Shown here piece after piece: positions 14,014 through 28,000 of a stretch of DNA of 64,000 nt. This DNA is from Cyprinodon diabolis (Eukaryota; Chordata; Actinopteri; Cyprinodontiformes; Cyprinodontidae). Every line of letters starts with the position of its first letter. Within the stretch, counting starts at the first letter, position 1. The DNA is taken from positions 48,256,089 through 48,320,088 of the forward strand of contig CM060070.1 of NCBI GenBank assembly GCA_030533445.1, in the 5' to 3' direction. Below the pieces are notes generated by a model. That model did not search any database. It worked only from the letters and a program-made list of their open reading frames with translations, and was not told the DNA's origin. Made by a program: the position numbers and the translations under genes.

Positions 14014-16077
14014 CCAACGTATTAATGCCGAGAATGGTTCCACCCAATGCTTAATGTCAAGAACGGTTCCACCCAACGTATTAATGCCAAGAACGGTTCC
14101 ACCGACACGTTAATGCCGAGAACGGTTCCACCCAACGCGTTAATGCCGAGAACGGTTCCATCCAACGCGTTAATGCTGAGAACGGTTCCACCCAACGCGT
14201 TAATGCAGAGAATGGTTCCACCCAACGCGTTAATGCCAAGAACGGTTCCACCTGACACGTTAATGCCGAGAACGGTTCCACCCAACGCGTTAATGCCGAG
14301 AACGGTTTCCCCCGACACGTTAATGCCGAGAACGGTTCCACCCAACGCGTTAATGCTGAGAACGGTTCCACCCAACGCGTTAATGCAAAGAACGGTTCCA
14401 CCGACACGTTAATGCCGAGAACGGTTCCACCCGACACGTTAACGCCGAGAACGGTTCCACCTGACACGTTAATGCCGAGAACGGTTCCACCTGACGCGTT
14501 AATGCAGAGAACGGTTCCACCCAATGCGTTAATGCCGAGAACGGTTCCACCCAACACGTTAATGCCGAGAACGGTTCCACCTGACGCGTTAATGCCGAGA
14601 ACGGTTCCACCCAACACGTTAATGCAGAGAACGGTTCCACCCAACGCGTTAATGCCGAGAACGGTTCCACCTGACACGTTAATGCCGAGAACGGTTCCAC
14701 CCAACGCGTTAATGCCGAGAACGGTTTCCCCCGACACGTTAATGCTGAGAACGGTTCCACCCAACGAGTTTATGCAGAGAACGGTGCCACCCAACGCGTT
14801 AAAGCCGAGAATGGTTTCACCCGAAACGTTAATGCCGAGAACGGTTCCACCCAACGCGTTAATGCCGAGAACGGTTCCACCAAACACATTAATGCCGGGA
14901 ACGGTTCCACCCAACGCGTTAATGCCGAGAACGGTTCCACCCAACACGTTAATGTCGAGAACGGTTCCACCCAACGCGTTAATGCAAAGAACGGTTCCAC
15001 CGACACGTTAATGCCGAGAACGGTTCCACCCGACACGTTAACGCCGAGAACGGTTCCACCTGACACGTTAATGCCGAGAACGGTTCCACCCAACGTATTA
15101 ATGCCGAGAACGGTTCCACCCAATGCGTTAATGTCGAGAACGGTTCCACCCAACGTATTAATGCCAAGAACGGTTCCACCGACACGTTAATGCCGAGAAC
15201 GGTTCCACCCAACGCGTTAATGCCGAGAACGGTTCCATCCAACGCGTTAATGCTGAGAACGGTTCCACCCAACGCGTTAATGCAGAGAACGGTTCCACCC
15301 AACGCGTTAATGCCGAGAACGGTTCCACCTGACACGTTAATGCCGAGAACGGTTCCACCCAACGCGTTAATGCCGAGAACGGTTCCACCTGACACGTTAA
15401 TGCCGAGAATGGTTCCCCCCGACGCGTTAATGCTGAGAACGGCTCCACCCAACGAGTTAATGCAGAGAACGGTGCCACCCAACGCGTTAAAGCCGAGAAC
15501 GGCTCCCCCCGACGCGTTAATGCCGAGAACGGTTCCACCTGACGCGTTAATGCCGAGAACGGTTCCACCCAACACGTTAATGCCGAGAACGGTTCCACCT
15601 GACGCGTTAATGCCGAGAACGGTTCCACCCAACACGTTAATGCAGAGAACGGTTCCACCCAACGCGTTAATGCCGAGAACGGTTCCACCTGACACGTTAA
15701 TGCCGAGAACGGTTCCACCCAACGCGTTAATGCCGAGAACGGTTTCCCCCGACACGTTAATGCTGAGAACGGTTCCACCCAACGAGTTTATGCAGAGAAC
15801 GGTGCCACCCAACGCGTTAAAGCCGAGAATGGTTTCACCCGAAACGTTAATGCCGAGAACGGTTCCACCCAACGCGTTAATGCCGAGAACTGTTCCACCA
15901 AACACATTAATGCCGCGAACGGTTCCACCCAACGCGTTAATGCCGAGAACGGTTCCACCCAACACGTTAATGTCGAGAACGGTTCCACCCAACGCGTTAA
16001 TGCAAAGAACGGTTCCACCGACACGTTAACGCCGAGAACGGTTCCACCTGACACGTTAATGCCAAGAACGGTTCCAC
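14014..16077. repeat. 2.0-kb higher-order satellite block, tandem copy 2
   Basis: Directly adjoining partner of the preceding block, 60 bp longer because it keeps the two-monomer stretch with TTTCACCCGAAACG near 15,830 that copy 1 lacks. Its right half resembles further blocks at 16.1 and 25-28 kb. Confidence 0.8.
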
Positions 16078-19000
16078 CCAACGTATTAATGCCGAGAACG
16101 GTTCCACCCAATGCGTTAATGTCGAGAACGGTTCCACCCAACGTATTAATGCCAAGAACGGTTCCACCGACACGTTAATGCCGAGAACGGTTCCACCCAA
16201 CGCGTTAATGCCGAGAACGGTTCCATCCAACGCGTTAATGCTGAGAACGGTTCCACCCAACGCGTTAATGCCGAGAACGGTTCCACCGGACACGTTAATG
16301 CCGAGAATGGTTCCCCCCGACGCGTTAATGCTGAGAACGGCTCCACCCAACGAGTTAATGCAGAGAACGGTGCCACCCAACGCGTTAAAGCCGAGAACGG
16401 TTCCCCCCGACGCGTTAATGCCGAGAACGGTTCCACCCGACACGTTAGTGCCGAGAATGGCTCCCCCCGACGCGTTAATGCCGAGAACGGTTTCCCCCGA
16501 CACGTTAATGCCGAGAACGGTTCCACCCGACACGTTAATGCAGAGAACGGTTCCACCGACACGTTAATGCAGAGAACGGTTCCACCGACACGTTAATGCC
16601 GAGAACGGTTCCACCGGACGGTTTAACGCCGAGAACGGTTACACCGACGCCTTATTGCCGAGAACGGTTCCACCCGACACGTAAATGCCGAGAACGGTTC
16701 CACTGAGACGTTAACGCCGAGAACGGTTCCACCGGACGTTAATGCCGAGAACGGTTCCACCCGACGCCTTATTGCCGAGAACGGTTCCACCCAACGCGTT
16801 AATGCCGAGAACGGTTCCACCTGACACGTTAATGCCGAGAACGGTTCCACCGACACGTTAATGCCGAGAAAGGTTCCCCCCGACGCATTAATGCCGAGAA
16901 CGGTTCCACCCAACGCGTTAATGCCGAGAATGGTTCCACCCAACGCGTTAACGCCGAGAACGGTTCCACCCAACGCGTTAATGCCGAGAACGGTTCCACC
17001 GACACGTTAATGCAGAGAACGGTTCCACCGACACGTTAATGCACAGAACAGTTCCACCGACACGTTAATGCCGAGAACGGTTCCACCTGACGCGTTAATG
17101 CAGAGAACGGTTCCACCCAATGCGTTAATGCCGAGAACGGTTCCACCCAACACGTTAATGCCGAGAACGGTTCCACCTGACGCGTTAATACCGAGAACGG
17201 TTCCACCCAACACGTTAATGCAGAGAACGGTTCCACCCAACGCGTTAATGCCGAGAACGGTTCCACCTGACACGTTAATGCAGAGAACGGTTCCACCCAA
17301 CGCGTTAATGCCGAGAACGGTTTCCCCCGACACGTTAATGCTGAGAACGGTTCCACCCAACGAGTTTATGCAGAGAACGGTGCCACCCAACGCGTTAAAG
17401 CCGAGAATGGTTTCACCCGAAACGTTAATGCCGAGAACGGTTCCACCCAACGCGTTAATGCCGAGAACGGTTTCCCCCGACACGTTAATGCCGAGAACGG
17501 TTCCACCTGACACGTTAATGCAGAGAATGGTTCCACCGACACGTTAATGCAGAGAACGGTTCCACCGACACGTTAATGCCGAGAACGGTTCCACCGGACG
17601 GTTTAACGCCGAGAACGGTTACACCGACGCCTTATTGCCGAGAACGGTTCCACCCGACACGTAAATGCCGAGAACGGTTCCACTGAGACGTTAACGCCGA
17701 GAACGGTTCCACCGGACGTTAATGGCGAGAACGGTTCCACCCGACACCTTATTGCCGGAACGGTTCAACCCAACGCGTTAATGCCGAGAACAGCTCCACC
17801 TGACACGTTAATGCCGAGAACGGTTTCACCCGAAACGTTAATGCCGAGAACGGTTCCACCCAACGCGTTAATGCCGAGAACCGTTCCACCCAACGCATTA
17901 ATGCCGAGTACGGTTCCACCGGATGGTTTAACGCCGAGAACGGTTCCAACCAACGCCTTAATGCCGAGAACAGTTCCACCCAACGCGTTAACGCCGAGAA
18001 CGGTTCCACCCAACGCGTTAATGCCGAGAACGGTTCCACCGGACGTGTTAACGCCGAGAGCGGTTCCACACGTTAACGCCGAGAACGGTTCCACCTGACA
18101 CGTTAATGCCGAGAACGGTTCCACCCAACGTATTAATGCCGAGAATGGTTCCACCCAATGCTTAATGTCAAGAACGGTTCCACCCAACGTATTAATGCCA
18201 AGAACGGTTCCACCGACACGTTAATGCCGAGAACGGTTCCACCCAACGCGTTAATGCCGAGAACGGTTCCATCCAACGCGTTAATGCTGAGAACGGTTCC
18301 ACCCAACGCGTTAATGCAGAGAACGGTTCCACCCAAAGCATTAATGCCGAGAACGGTTCCACCTGACACGTTAATGCCGAGAACGGTTCCACCCAACGGT
18401 TTAAAGCCGAGAATGGTTTCACCCGAAACGTTAATGCCGAGAACGGTTCCACCCAACGCGTTAATGCCGAGAACGGTTCCACCAAACACATTAATGCCGA
18501 GAACGGTTCCACCCAACGCGTTAATGCCGAGAACGGTTCCACCCAACACGTTAATGTCGAGAACGGTTCCACCCAACGCGTTAATGCAAAGAACGGTTCC
18601 ACCGACACGTTAATGCCGAGAACGGTTCCACCCGACACGTTAACGCCGAGAACGGTTCCACCTGACACGTTAATGCCGAGAACGGTTCCACCCAACGTAT
18701 TAATGCCGAGAACGGTTCCACCCAATGCGTTAATGTCGAGAACGGTTCCACCCAACGTATTAATGCCAAGAACGGTTCCACCGACACGTTAATGCCGAGA
18801 ACGGTTCCACCCAACGCGTTAATGCCGAGAACGGTTCCATCCAACGCGTTAATGCTGAGAACGGTTCCACCCAACGCGTTAATGCAGAGAACGGTTCCAC
18901 CCAACGCGTTAATGCCGAGAACGGTTCCACCTGACACGTTAATGCCGAGAACGGTTCCACCCAACGCGTTAATGCCGAGAACGGTTCCACCTGACACGTT

Positions 19001-22000
19001 AATGCCGAGAATGGTTCCCCCCGACGCGTTAATGCTGAGAACGGCTCCACCCAACGAGTTAATGCAGAGAACGGTGCCACCCAACGCGTTAAAGCCGAGA
19101 ACGGCTCCCCCCGACGCGTTACTGCCGAGAACGGTTCCACCTGACGTGTTAATGCCGAGAACGGTTCCACCCGACACGTTAGTGCCGAGAATGGCTCCCC
19201 CCGACGCGTTAATGCCGAGAACGGTTTCCCCCGACACGTTAATGCCGAGAACGGTTCCACCTGACACGTTAATGCAGAGAACGGTTCCACCCACACGTTA
19301 ATGCAGAGAACGGTTCCACCGACACGTTAATGCCGAGAACGGTTCCACCGGACGGTTTAACGCCGAGAACGGTTACACCGACGCCTTATTGCCGAGAACG
19401 GTTCCACCCGACACGTAAATGCCGAGAACGGTTCCACTGAGACGTTAACGCCGAGAACGGTTCCACCGGACGTTAATGCCGAGAACGGTTCCACCCGACG
19501 CCTTATTGCCGAGAACGGTTCCACCCAACGCGTTAATGCCGAGAACGGTTCCACCTGACACGTTAATGCCGAGAACGGTTCCACCGACACGTTAATGCTG
19601 AGAAAGGTTCCCCCCGACGCATTAATGCCGAGAACGGTTCCACCCAACGCGTTAATGCCGAGAACGGTTCCACCCAACGCGTTAACGCCGAGAACGGTTC
19701 CACCCAACGCGTTAATGCCGAGAACGGTTCCACCGACACGTTAATGCAGAGAACGGTTCCACCGACACGTTAATGCACAGAACAATTCCACCGACACGTT
19801 AATGCCGAGAACGGTTCCACCTGACGCGTTAATGCAGAGAACGGTTCCACCCAATGCGTTAATGCCGAGAACGGTTCCACCCAACACGTTAATGCCGAGA
19901 ACGGTTCCACCTGACGCGTTAATGCCGAGAACGGTTCCACCCAACACGTTAATGCAGAGAACGGTTCCACCCAACGCGTTAATGCCGAGAACGGTTCCAC
20001 CTGACACGTTAATGCCGAGAACGGTTCCACCCAACGCGTTAATGCCGAGAACGGTTTCCCCCGACACGTTAATGCTGAGAACGGTTCCACCCAACGAGTT
20101 TATGCAGAGAACGGTGCCACCCAACGCGTTAAAGCCGAGAATGGTTTCACCCGAAACGTTAATGCCGAGAACGGTTCCACCCAACGCGTTAATGCCGAGA
20201 ACGGTTTCCCCCGACACGTTAATGCCGAGAACGGTTCCACCTGACACGTTAATGCAGAGAATGGTTCCACCGACACGTTAATGCAGAGAACGGTTCCACC
20301 GACACGTTAATGCCGAGAACGGTTCCACCGGACGGTTTAACGCCGAGAACGGTTACACCGACGCCTTATTGCCGAGAACGGTTCCACCCGACACGTAAAT
20401 TCCGAGAACGGTTCCACTGAGACGTTAACGCCGAGAACGGTTCCACCGGACGTTAATGGCGAGAACGGTTCCACCCGACACCTTATTGCCGGAACGGTTC
20501 AACCCAACGCGTTAATGCCGAGAACGGCTCCACCTGACACGTTAATGCCGAGAACGGTTTCACCCGAAACGTTAATGCCGAGAACGGTTCCACCCAACGC
20601 GTTAATGCCGAGAACCGTTCCACCCAACGCATTAATGCCGATTACGGTTCCACCTGATGGTTTAACGCCGAGAACGGTTCCAACCAACGCGTTAATGCCG
20701 AGAACAGTTCCACCCAACGCGTTAACGCCGAGAACGGTTCCACCCAACGCGTTAATGCCGAGAACGGTTCCACCGGACGTGTTAACGCCGAGAACGGTTC
20801 CACCCGTCGCCTTATTGCCGAGAACGGTTCCACCCGACACGTTAACGCCGAGAACGGTTCCACCTGACACGTTAATGCCGAGAACGGTTCCACCCAACGT
20901 ATTAATGCCGAGAATGGTTCCACCCAATGCTTAATGCCAAGAACGGTTCCACCCAACGTATTAATGCCAAGAACGGTTCCACCGACACGTTAATGGCGAG
21001 AACGGTTCCACCCAACGCGTTAATGCCGAGAACGGTTCCATCCAACGCGTTAATGCTGAGAACGGTTCCACCCAACGCGTTAATGCAGAGAATGGTTCCA
21101 CCCAACGTGTTAATGCCGAGAACGGTTCCACCTGACACGTTAATGCCGAGAACGGTTCCACCTGACACGTTAATGCCGAGAACGGTTCCACCCAACGCGT
21201 TAATGCCGAGAACGGTTTCCCCCGACACGTTAATGCCGAGAACGGTTCCACCCAACGCGTTAATGCCGAGAACGGTTGAACCTGACACGTTAATGCCGAG
21301 AACGGTTCCACCCAACGCGTTAATGCTGAGAACGGTTCCACCCAACGCGTTAATGCCGAGAACGGTTCCACCCAACGCGTTAATGCAGAGAACGGTTCCA
21401 CCGACACGTTAATGCCGAGAACGGTTCCACCGGACGGTTTAACGCCGAGAACGGTTACACCGACGCCTTATTGCCGAGAACGGTTCCACCCGACACGTAA
21501 ATGCCGAGAACGGTTCCACTGAGACGTTAATGCCGAGAAAGGTCTCCCCCGACGCATTAATGCCGAGAACGGTTCCACCCAACGCGTTAATGCCGAGAAC
21601 GGTTCCACCCAACGCATTAACGCCGAGAACGGTTCCACCCAACGCGTTAATGCCGAGAACGGTTCCACCGACACGTTAATGCACAGAACAATTCCACCGA
21701 CAGGTTAATGCCGAGAACAGTTCCACCTGACGCGTTAATGCAGAGAACGGTTCCACCCAATGCGTTAATGCCGAGAACGGTTCCACCCAACACGTTAATG
21801 CCGAGAACGGTTCCACCTGACGCGTTAATGCCGAGAACGGTTCCACCCAACACGTTAATGCAGAGAACGGTTCCACCCAACGCGTTAATGCCGAGAACGG
21901 TTCCACCTGACACGTTAGTGCCGAGAACGGTTCCACCCAACGCGTTAATGCCGAGAACGGTTTCCCCTGACACGTTAATGCTGAGAACGGTTCCACCCAA

Positions 22001-25000
22001 CGAGTTTATGCAGAGAACGGTGCCACCCAACGCGTTAAAGCCGAGAATGGTTTCACCCGAAACGTTAATGCCGAGAACGGTTCCACCCAACGCGTTAATG
22101 CCGAGAACGGTTCCACCAAACACATTAATGCCGAGAACGGTTCCACCCAACGCGTTAATGCCGAGAACGGTTCCACCCAACACGTTAATGTCGAGAACGG
22201 TTCCACCCAACGCGTTAATGCAAAGAACGGTTCCACCGACACGTTAATGCCGAGAACGGTTCCACCCGACACGTTAACGCCGAGAACGGTTCCACCTGAC
22301 ACGTTAATGCCGAGAACGGTTCCACCCAACGTATTAATGCCGAGAACGGTTCCACCCAATGCATTAATGTCGAGAACGGTTCCACCCAACGTATTAATGC
22401 CAAGAACGGTTCCACCGACACGTTAATGCCGAGAACGGTTCCACCCAACGCGTTAATGCCGAGAACGGTTCCATCCAACGCGTTAATGCTGAGAACGGTT
22501 CCACCCAACGCGTTAATGCAGAGAACGGTTCCACCCAACGCGTTAATGCCGAGAACGGTTCCACCTGACACGTTAATGCCGAGAACGGTTCCACCCAACG
22601 CGTTAATGCCGAGAACGGTTCCACCTGACACGTTAATGCCGAGAATGGTTCCCCCCGACGCGTTAATGCTGAGAACGGCTCCACCCAACGAGTTAATGCA
22701 GAGAACGGTGCCACCCAACGCGTTAAAGCCGAGAACGGTTCCCCCCGACGCGTTAATGCCGAGAACGGTTCCACCTGACGTGTTAATGCCGAGAACGGTT
22801 CCACCAAACACATTAATGCCGAGAACGGTTCCACCCAACGCGTTAATGCCGAGAACGGTTCCACCCAACACGTTAATGTCGAGAACGGTTCCACCCAACG
22901 CGTTAATGCAAAGAACGGTTCCACCGATACGTTAATGCCGAGAACGGTTCCACCCGACACGTTAACGCCGAGAACGGTTCCACCTGACACGTTAATGCCG
23001 AGAACGGTTCCACCCAACGTATTAATGCCGAGAACGGTTCCACCCAATGCATTAATGTCGAGAACGGTTCCACCCAACGTATTAATGCCAAGAACGGTTC
23101 CACCGACACGTTAATGCCGAGAACGGTTCCACCCAACGCGTTAATGCCGAGAACGGTTCCACCCAACACGTTAATGCAGAGAACGGTTCCACCCAACGCG
23201 TTAATGCCGAGAACGGTTCCACCTGACACGTTAATGCCGAGAACGGTTCCACCCAACACGTTAATGCCGAGAACGGTTTCCCCCGACACGTTAATGCTGA
23301 GAACGGTTCCACCCAACGAGTTTATGCAGAGAACGGTGCCACCCAACGCGTTAAAGCCGAGAATGGTTTCACCCGAAACGTTAATGCAGAGAACGGTTCC
23401 ACCCAACGCGTTAATGCCGAGAACGGTTTCCCCCGACACGTTAATGCCGAGAACGGTTCCACCTGACACGTTAATGCAGAGAATGGTTCCACCGACACGT
23501 TAATGCAGAGAACGGTTCCACCGACACGTTAATGCCGAGAACGGTTCCACCGGACGGTTTAACGCCGAGAACGGTTACACCGACGCCTTATTGCCGAGAA
23601 CGGTTCCACCCGACACGTAAATGCCGCGAACGGTTCCACTGAGACGCTAACGCCGAGAACGGTTCCACCGGACGTTAATGGCGAGAACGGTTCCACCCGA
23701 CACCTTATTGCCGGAACGGTTCAACCCAACGCGTTAATGCCGAGAACAGCTCCACCTGACACGTTAATGCCGAGAACGGTTTCACCCGAAACGTTAATGC
23801 CGAGAACGGTTCCACCCAACGCGTTAATGCCGAGAACCGTTCCACCCAACGCATTAATGCCGAGTACGGTTCCACCGGATGGTTTAACGCCGAGAACAGT
23901 TCCAACCAACGCGTTAATGCCGAGAACAGTTCCACCCAACGCGTTAACGCCGAGAACGGTTCCACCCAACGCGTTAATGCCGAGAACGGTTCCACCGGAC
24001 GTGTTAACCCCGAGAACGGTTCCACACGTTAACGCCGAGAACGGTTCCACCTGACACGTTAATGCCGAGAACGGTTCCACCCAACGTATTAATGCCGAGA
24101 ATGGTTCCACCCAATGCTTAATGTCAAGAACGGTTCCACCCAACGTATTAATGCCAAGAACGGTTCTACCGACACGTTAATGCCGAGAACGGTTCCACCC
24201 AACGCGTTAATGCCGAGAACGGTTCCATCCAACGCGTTAATGCTGAGAACGGTTCCACCCAACGCGTTAATGCAGAGAACGGTTCCACCCAACGCGTTAA
24301 TGCCAAGAACGGTTCCACCTGACACGTTAATGCCGAGAACGGTTCCACCCAACGCGTTAATGCCGAGAACGGTTTCCCCCGACACGTTAATGCCGAGAAC
24401 GGTTCCACCCAACGCGTTAATGCTGAGAACGGTTCCACCCAACGCGTTAATGCAAAGAACGGTTCCACCGACACGTTAATGCCGAGAACGGTTCCACCCG
24501 ACACGTTAACGCCGAGAACGGTTCCACCTGACACGTTAATGCCGAGAACGGTTCCACCTGACGCGTTAATGCAGAGAACGGTTCCACCCAATGCGTTAAT
24601 GCCGAGAACGGTTCCACCCAACACGTTAATGCCGAGAACGGTTCCACCTGACGCGTTAATGCCGAGAACGGTTCCACCCAACACGTTAATGCAGAGAACG
24701 GTTCCACCCAACGCGTTAATGCCGAGAACGGTTCCACCTGACACGTTAATGCCGAGAACGGTTCCACCCAACGCGTTAATGCCGAGAACGGTTTCCCCCG
24801 ACACGTTAATGCTGAGAACGGTTCCACCCAACGAGTTTATGCAGAGAACGGTGCCACCCAACGCGTTAAAGCCGAGAATGGTTTCACCCGAAACGTTAAT
24901 GCCGAGAACGGTTCCACCCAACGCGTTAATGCCGAGAACGGTTCCACCAAACACATTAATGCCGGGAACGGTTCCACCCAACGCGTTAATGCCGAGAACG

Positions 25001-28000
25001 GTTCCACCCAACACGTTAATGTCGAGAACGGTTCCACCCAACGCGTTAATGCAAAGAACGGTTCCACCGACACGTTAATGCCGAGAACGGTTCCACCCGA
25101 CACGTTAACGCCGAGTACGGTTCCACCTGACACGTTAATGCCGAGAACGGTTCCACCCAACGTATTAATGCCGAGAACGGTTCCACCCAATGCGTTAATG
25201 TCGAGAACGGTTCCACCCAACGTATTAATGCCAAGAACGGTTCCACCGACACGTTAATGCCGAGAACGGTTCCACCCAACGCGTTAATGCCGAGAACGGT
25301 TCCATCCAACGCGTTAATGCTGAGAACGGTTCCACCCAACGCGTTAATGCAGAGAACGGTTCCACCCAACGCGTTAATGCCGAGAACGGTTCCACCTGAC
25401 ACGTTAATGCCGAGAACGGTTCCACCCAACGCGTTAATGCCGAGAACGGTTCCACCTGACACGTTAATGCCGAGAATGGTTCCCCCCGACGCGTTAATGC
25501 TGAGAACGGCTCCACCCAACGAGTTAATGCAGAGAACGGTGCCACCCAACGCATTAAAGCCGAGAACGGCTCCCCCCGACGCGTTAATGCCGAGAACGGT
25601 TCCACCTGACGCGTTAATGCCGAGAACGGTTCCACCCAACACGTTAATGCCGAGAACGGTTCCACCTGACGCGTTAATGCCGAGAACGGTTCCACCCAAC
25701 ACGTTAATGCAGAGAACGGTTCCACCCAACGCGTTAATGCCGAGAACGGTTCCACCTGACACGTTAATGCCGAGAACGGTTCCACCCAACGCGTTAATGC
25801 CGAGAACGGTTTCCCCCGACACGTTAATACTGAGAACGGTTCCACCCAACGAGTTTATGCAGAGAACGGTGCCACCCAACGCGTTAAAGCCGAGAATGGT
25901 TTCACCCGAACGTTAATGCCGAGAACGGTTCCACCCAACGCGTTAATGCCGAGAACTGTTCCACCAAACACATTAATGCCGCGAACGGTTCCACCCAACG
26001 CGTTAATGCCGAGAACGGTTCCACCCAACACGTTAATGTCGAGAACGGTTCCACCCAACGCGTTAATGCAAAGAACGGTTCCACCGACACGTTAACGCCG
26101 AGAACGGTTCCACCTGACACGTTAATGCCGAGAACGGTTCCACCCAACGTATTAATGCCGAGAACGGTTCCACCCAATGCGTTAATGTCGAGAACGGTTC
26201 CACCCAACGTATTAATGCCAAGAACGGTTCCACCGACACGTTAATGCCGAGAACGGTTCCACCCAACGCGTTAATGCCGAGAACGGTTCCATCCAACGCG
26301 TTAATGCTGAGAACGGTTCCACCCAACGCGTTAATGCCGAGAACGGTTCCACCTGACACGTTAATGCCGAGAATGGTTCCCCCCGACGCGTTAATGCTGA
26401 GAACGGCTCCACCCAACGAGTTAATGCAGAGAACGGTGCCACCCAACGCGTTAAAGCCGAGAACGGTTCCCCCCGACGCGTTAATGCCGAGAACGGTTCC
26501 ACCTGACGTGTTAATGCCGAGAACGGTTCCACCCGACACGTTAGTGCCGAGAATGGCTCCCCCCGACGCGTTAATGCCGAGAACGGTTTCCCCCGACACG
26601 TTAATGCCGAGAACGGTTCCACCCGACACGTTAATGCAGAGAACGGTTCCACCGACACGTTAATGCAGAGAACGGTTCCACCGACACGTTAATGCCGAGA
26701 ACGGTTCCACCGGACGGTTTAACGCCGAGAACGGTTACACCGACGCCTTATTGCCGAGAACGGTTCCACCCGACACGTAAATGCCGAGAACGGTTCCACT
26801 GAGACGTTAACGCCGAGAACGGTTCCACCGGACGTTAATGCCGAGAACGGTTCCACCCGACGCCTTATTGCCGAGAACGGTTCCACCCAACGCGTTAATG
26901 CCGAGAACGGTTCCACCTGACACGTTAATGCCGAGAACGGTTCCACCGACACGTTAATGCCGAGAAAGGTTCCCCCCGACGCATTAATGCCGAGAGTTCC
27001 ACCCAACGCGTTAATGCCGAGAATGGTTCCACCCAACGCGTTAACGCCGAGAACGGTTCCACCCAACGCGTTAATGCCGAGAACGGTTCCACCGACACGT
27101 TAATGCCGAGAACGGTTCCACCCAACGCGTTAATGCCGAGAACGGTTTCCCCCGACAAGTTAATGCTGAGAACGGTTCCACCCAACGAGTTTATGCAGAG
27201 AACGGTGCCACCCAACGCGTTAAAGCCGAGAATGGTTTCACCCGAAACGTTAATGCCGAGAACGGTTCCACCCAACGCGTTAATGCCGAGAACTGTTCCA
27301 CCAAACACATTAATGCCGCGAACGGTTCCACCCAACGCGTTAATGCCGAGAACGGTTCCACCCAACACGTTAATGTCGAGAACGGTTCCACCCAACGCGT
27401 TAATGCAAAGAACGGTTCCACCGACACGTTAACGCCGAGAACGGTTCCACCTGACACGTTAATGCCGAGAACGGTTCCACCCAACGTATTAATGCCGAGA
27501 ACGGTTCCACCCAATGCGTTAATGTCGAGAACGGTTCCACCCAACGTATTAATGCCAAGAACGGTTCCACCGACACGTTAATGCCGAGAACGGTTCCACC
27601 CAACGCGTTAATGCCGAGAACGGTTCCATCCAACGCGTTAATGCTGAGAACGGTTCCACCCAACGCGTTAATGCCGAGAACGGTTCCACCTGACACGTTA
27701 ATGCCGAGAATGGTTCCCCCCGACGCGTTAATGCTGAGAACGGCTCCACCCAACGAGTTAATGCAGAGAACGGTGCCACCCAACGCGTTAAAGCCGAGAA
27801 CGGTTCCCCCCGACGCGTTAATGCCGAGAACGGTTCCACCTGACGTGTTAATGCCGAGAACGGTTCCACCCGACACGTTAGTGCCGAGAATGGCTCCCCC
27901 CGACGCGTTAATGCCGAGAACGGTTTCCCCCGACACGTTAATGCCGAGAACGGTTCCACCCGACACGTTAATGCAGAGAACGGTTCCACCGACACGTTAA